Source of the DNA: Elusimicrobiota bacterium
Lineage (GTDB): Bacteria > Elusimicrobiota > Elusimicrobia > Elusimicrobiales > UBA9959
NCBI GenBank assembly: GCA_030639665.1
Contig: DAOWCC010000120.1
Span: 1 to 7,554, forward strand
Reading direction: 5' to 3'
DNA length: 7,554 nucleotides
Shown: positions 5,764-7,554 of the stretch, one piece after another
Layout: every line of letters starts with the position of its first letter
Position numbering within the stretch: position 1 is the first letter of the stretch
Translations under genes and position numbers: made by a program
The notes under the pieces: model-generated
The model's database searches: none
Seen by the model: only the letters and a program-made list of their open reading frames with translations
Told to the model about the DNA's origin: nothing

Positions 5764-6432
5764 ATGCCTAGAATAAATCGACTAATTATAGAATCAGGGA
5801 TATACCATATCATATGCAGGGGAAATAATCTCAATAGAATATTTAAAAAAGAAGCCGATTATGAACATTATCTTTATCTTCTTGAAAGTTTGAGAGAGGA
5901 TCATAAATTCAAGTTGTACCATTATTGTCTAATGCCGAATCATGTTCATTTGATGTTGGAAACAACTAAGGATACGAATTTACCCAAACTCATGAAGCAG
6001 ATTAATTTAAGTTATTATTTTTATTTTCGCAGGCAATATAAATATTACGGACATTTCTGGCAAGGAAGATACAAAAGCATGTTAATATCGAAGGATGAAT
6101 ATTTGCTTATGTGTGGAAGATATATAGAGAATAATCCTGTTAAGGCTAAAATGGTAAAAAAAGCGGAAAAATATCCGTGGAGCAGTTATAGAGTTTATGG
6201 TTTGGGTATAAAGAATGAATTAATAGATGAAAACCCTTTGTATAAGACTATGGGAAAAGATAAGAGAAACAGAGAAAAGAAGTACAAAGAGTTTCTTAAA
6301 GAAGGATTAAAGATAAAATTTAACAATAGATTTTTAGGCGGAAAAACTTTTATAAAAAAGATGGAAAAGAAGTTTGGGGTTAAGAATGTAGAAAAGGGAC
6401 CGGGCAGGCCGCGCAAAACACAAAAGAATTAG
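5764..6432 (+). CDS. REP-associated tyrosine transposase (RAYT, Y1_Tnp family)
   Basis: The protein has 222 residues. Its N-terminus, with SGIYHIICRGNN (11-22) and IFKKEADYEHYLYLL (26-40), is the typical RAYT opening. LMPNHVHLML (56-65) supplies the HUH metal-binding pair His60 and His62. FWQGRYKS (98-105) is conserved. RYIENNPVKAKMV (119-131) carries Tyr120, the likely catalytic tyrosine, and PWSSY (138-142) closes the core. A basic tail ends in GPGRPRK. All key residues are present and no frame break is seen, so the enzyme may be active. It is known chemistry for the family to nick and rejoin single-stranded DNA at folded REP palindromes; here the substrate is presumably the 20-bp inverted repeat around the gene. 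It follows the palindrome cluster and has no obvious operon partner. Confidence 0.92.
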   Translation: MPRINRLIIESGIYHIICRGNNLNRIFKKEADYEHYLYLLESLREDHKFKLYHYCLMPNHVHLMLETTKDTNLPKLMKQINLSYYFYFRRQYKYYGHFWQGRYKSMLISKDEYLLMCGRYIENNPVKAKMVKKAEKYPWSSYRVYGLGIKNELIDENPLYKTMGKDKRNREKKYKEFLKEGLKIKFNNRFLGGKTFIKKMEKKFGVKNVEKGPGRPRKTQKN

Positions 6433-6446
6433 AACCGTCCCCTTTT

Positions 6447-6533
6447 ACAGAAGCGCACACAAAGATAGATAATAATCCCGTTGTGCAAAAGCAAATTATT
6501 GATGAGATTATTAGAATTGTAAATACCAAATAA
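6447..6533 (+). pseudogene. Coding-like 3' remnant of an unidentified gene
   Basis: Immediately after the right RAYT repeat, a frame reads TEAHTKIDNNPVVQKQIIDE followed by IIRIVNTK and a TAA. Composition and helical pattern look like a real protein C-terminus. The frame runs open back through the repeat, but it has no start of its own. The stop lies 20 bases before the next ATG, as in an operon. It is likely the tail of a gene truncated at the RAYT unit. No matching 5' part was found left of the unit. Confidence 0.3.
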
Positions 6534-6553
6534 AATAAGGTGGCTTTGTATTT

Positions 6554-7078
6554 ATGACTAAACTAGAAAAACTAATGGGGTTGAATGATATAAAACGGAT
6601 ATTGAAGTTTGGTTTATATAGTGGTGTTTATGGTTTCATATTTCATATATACTTACTTTTTTCCAATTTGGTAATGGGTGGTCTTGATATTAATGGGGTA
6701 ATATATTATGAATTAATCAATCCCATATATAGGCTATTTAGAATTGGGGTATTTCCTGAAACAAGCAATATTGTTAAAACAATTAGTGATATATTGTTGT
6801 ATGAATGTGGATGTTATGTCATAGGATTGCATTTAATGCTTATGATTTGGGGTATACTAATATGGATATTAGCGGGTGTCTTTTTTGCTACTGTGGCCTA
6901 TATGATTTTTATTTATCCATTTCGTGTTTTGAAAATTAGAATTGAGAAATTTAGATATATTAACACGTTTCAAGTATTCCATTGGAATAAATGTTTTCAG
7001 CAAGGGGTTTTATGGAGTTTTTTTTTGGTTGGTGTTGTTTCTTGTATGGTTTTGCTCTCCTACTTGGATTTGTTCTGA
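6554..7078 (+). CDS. Multi-pass membrane protein, probably truncated by a frameshift
   Basis: The readable product has 174 residues. Hydrophobic segments lie at about 19-41, 88-122 (probably one or two helices) and 150-172, with basic stretches at KLEKLMG and RVLKIRIEKFR that suggest cytoplasmic sides. No family is recognised and no catalytic motif is visible. AAGGTGG (6537-6543) is a ribosome site ten bases before the ATG, supporting this start. The frame closes at 7076-7078, yet the other frame continues with membrane-protein-like sequence to 7277. A run of nine T at 7018-7026 lies just before; with eight T the two parts would join into one 240-residue protein. This could be a mutation, a sequencing error, or slippage at the T run. 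The gene is more AT-rich than the U32 gene, which may point to acquisition. Confidence 0.65.
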   Translation: MTKLEKLMGLNDIKRILKFGLYSGVYGFIFHIYLLFSNLVMGGLDINGVIYYELINPIYRLFRIGVFPETSNIVKTISDILLYECGCYVIGLHLMLMIWGILIWILAGVFFATVAYMIFIYPFRVLKIRIEKFRYINTFQVFHWNKCFQQGVLWSFFLVGVVSCMVLLSYLDLF

Positions 7079-7277
7079 ACAATACAATATAAAGGATATT
7101 ACTCTCTTTTTAAAAACATTGTTTTTCCCTGTCATAAGTGTGGTAGCGAATATAAAAAGTGCATTTGTTCTTATTTTTATGTTGTTTCTGTATTGGTCAT
7201 TAATAGGTTATTTAATCGGATTAATGATGGATTGGTATTCAAAAAGAAAACTGCAAAAACAGGAAACCAAAAAATAA
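6942..7277 (+). CDS. Out-of-frame C-terminal part of the 6554 membrane protein gene
   Basis: This frame has an ATG at 6942, but its first part overlaps the upstream gene by 137 bases and has no ribosome site, so an independent start there is unlikely. From about 7027 it reads as membrane protein: a WLVLFLVWF segment, then TLFFPVISVVANI, then FVLIFMLFLYWSLIGYLIGL and a basic end, YSKRKLQKQETKK. A hydrophobic helix ending in GYLIGL followed by a Lys/Arg tail is a common C-terminus for small membrane proteins. It is best read as the continuation of the 6554 gene after loss of one T in the 7018-7026 run. If it is a separate gene, its true start is unresolved. Confidence 0.45.
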   Translation: MRNLDILTRFKYSIGINVFSKGFYGVFFWLVLFLVWFCSPTWICSEQYNIKDITLFLKTLFFPVISVVANIKSAFVLIFMLFLYWSLIGYLIGLMMDWYSKRKLQKQETKK

Positions 7278-7303
7278 ATAAAGTTTAATTAGCGGGATTT
7301 AAA

Positions 7304-7390
7304 ATGATGGGCACGCAAATAGATTATGCGGTAACGCCGTTCGGAGAATTGGGCAATGCCCAAAGAATAACGGTTAAACGAAAGTTTTAA
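7304..7390 (+). CDS. Possible 28-codon small ORF or 5' gene fragment
   Basis: ATGATG at 7304 opens a 28-residue frame (MMGTQIDYAVTPFGELGN, then AQRITVKRKF) ending in TAA at 7388-7390. A weak GCGGGA lies six bases upstream. The composition is protein-like, but a strong hairpin lies within it. It may be a real small protein, the start of a gene cut by the insertion sequence to its right, or chance. Confidence 0.2.
   Translation: MMGTQIDYAVTPFGELGNAQRITVKRKF
7337..7373. repeat. Two-step hairpin
   Basis: TTGGGC (7349-7354) and GCCCAA (7358-7363) form a perfect stem with loop AAT. An outer pair, CCGTT (7337-7341) with AACGG (7369-7373), extends it across an internal loop. No U tract follows, so it is not a standard terminator. 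It lies between the membrane protein gene and the transposase end. Confidence 0.4.
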
Positions 7391-7442
7391 AGGAAGTGTT
7401 GATTCTTTTCCAATCCCTAAGCGTTTTTTGTAGTCGATAATG

Positions 7443-7553
7443 TCAAGAATTTTGTGTAATTTCTTTTAAAGGCTTCTCTCTCCAAATATTATTCTGCCTA
7501 TTAAAGACGGCAAAAATTATTCTTTCCATACTTTCCGTATTTGTAAAACAACT
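7443..7553 (-). CDS. C-terminus of an IS256-family (mutator-type) transposase, cut by the window edge
   Basis: The minus-strand frame is open from the right edge to a TGA at 7445-7443, giving 37 residues: SCFTNTESMERIIFAVFNRQ, then NNIWREKPLKEITQNS. This pattern, 'F.N..S.ERI..A.F...N..W...PL.E.TQ.S', is the one I know from the end of IS256-type DDE transposases, downstream of the catalytic core. The catalytic residues lie outside the window. The ATG at 7529 is internal, not a start. The insertion sequence end should lie within the next 50-100 bases to the left, but without the other end the terminal repeat cannot be fixed. This insertion sequence flanks the degraded stretch from 6447 to 7390. 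Confidence 0.6.
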   Translation of the reverse strand, partial: SCFTNTESMERIIFAVFNRQNNIWREKPLKEITQNS

Positions 7554-7554
7554 A

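Larger units (their letters stand above)
5717..6446 (+). mobile_element. RAYT unit bounded by perfect 20-bp inverted repeats
   Basis: The left end AAAAGGGGACGGTTCTAATT (5717-5736) and the right end (6427-6446) are perfect inverted copies; pairing stops exactly at these limits. The 730-bp unit contains only the transposase gene, whose stop codon lies inside the right repeat. GGGGACGGTTCT-type ends are the usual companions of RAYT genes in uncultured bacteria, and the transposase is expected to recognise them as folded single-stranded hairpins. No target duplication is seen, as expected for Y1 (HUH) transposases. Confidence 0.85.

Noticed and set aside
6195..6416. 73-codon minus-strand ORF within the RAYT gene
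   Set aside because: It is antisense to the Lys-rich RAYT C-terminus, giving a Phe/Leu/Ser-rich artefact.
7428..7446. TTGACA on the minus strand as a -35 box
   Set aside because: No -10-like sequence lies 16-18 bases downstream; it overlaps the transposase stop and is more likely part of the insertion sequence end.

Overview
The window is AT-rich bacterial chromosome with short ORFs, signal-peptide and membrane proteins, and much palindromic intergenic DNA. No gene fixes the taxon. A RAYT transposase flanked by a GGGGACGGTTCT-type inverted repeat, a secreted papain-family protease and a DUF350 membrane protein beside a transglutaminase-like protein suggest an uncultured metagenome-type bacterium. 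An Omnitrophota, Elusimicrobiota or candidate-phyla lineage is only a weak guess.

Layout. At the left edge the 3' part of a hypothetical protein gene (+) runs in from outside. About 430 bases without a convincing gene follow; they hold a nested palindromic element of about 204 bp (584-787), itself enclosed by a 9-bp direct repeat. A minus-strand pair comes next: an anchored transglutaminase-like protein (2484 to 1492), then a double-DUF350 membrane protein (1393 to 854), separated by an octamer tandem repeat. Diverging from this pair is a U32-family gene (2559-4403), probably an Fe-S RNA-modifying enzyme. It converges on a secreted C1 (papain) protease gene (5523-4483), with a bidirectional terminator between them.

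From 5550 onwards the window becomes mobile and degraded. Two palindromic stretches lie upstream of a RAYT (REP-associated Y1 transposase) gene, which sits inside a perfect 20-bp inverted repeat. Then come a short coding-like remnant, a multi-pass membrane protein gene that appears split by one extra T in a 9-T run, a 28-codon ORF with a hairpin, and, entering from the right edge on the minus strand, the last 37 codons of what looks like an IS256-family transposase.

How the genes relate. The transglutaminase-like/DUF350 pair is the only likely multi-gene operon. The U32 gene and the protease gene look monocistronic. Three genes (transglutaminase-like, U32, RAYT) have a -10-like box a few bases before the ATG and no Shine-Dalgarno, suggesting leaderless transcripts. 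The protease, DUF350 and 6554 genes have clear Shine-Dalgarno sequences. No CRISPR array, tRNA, rRNA or recognisable defence operon was seen. The most unusual items are the nested palindromic element, the octamer repeat inside the operon, the RAYT unit and the poly-T frameshift.
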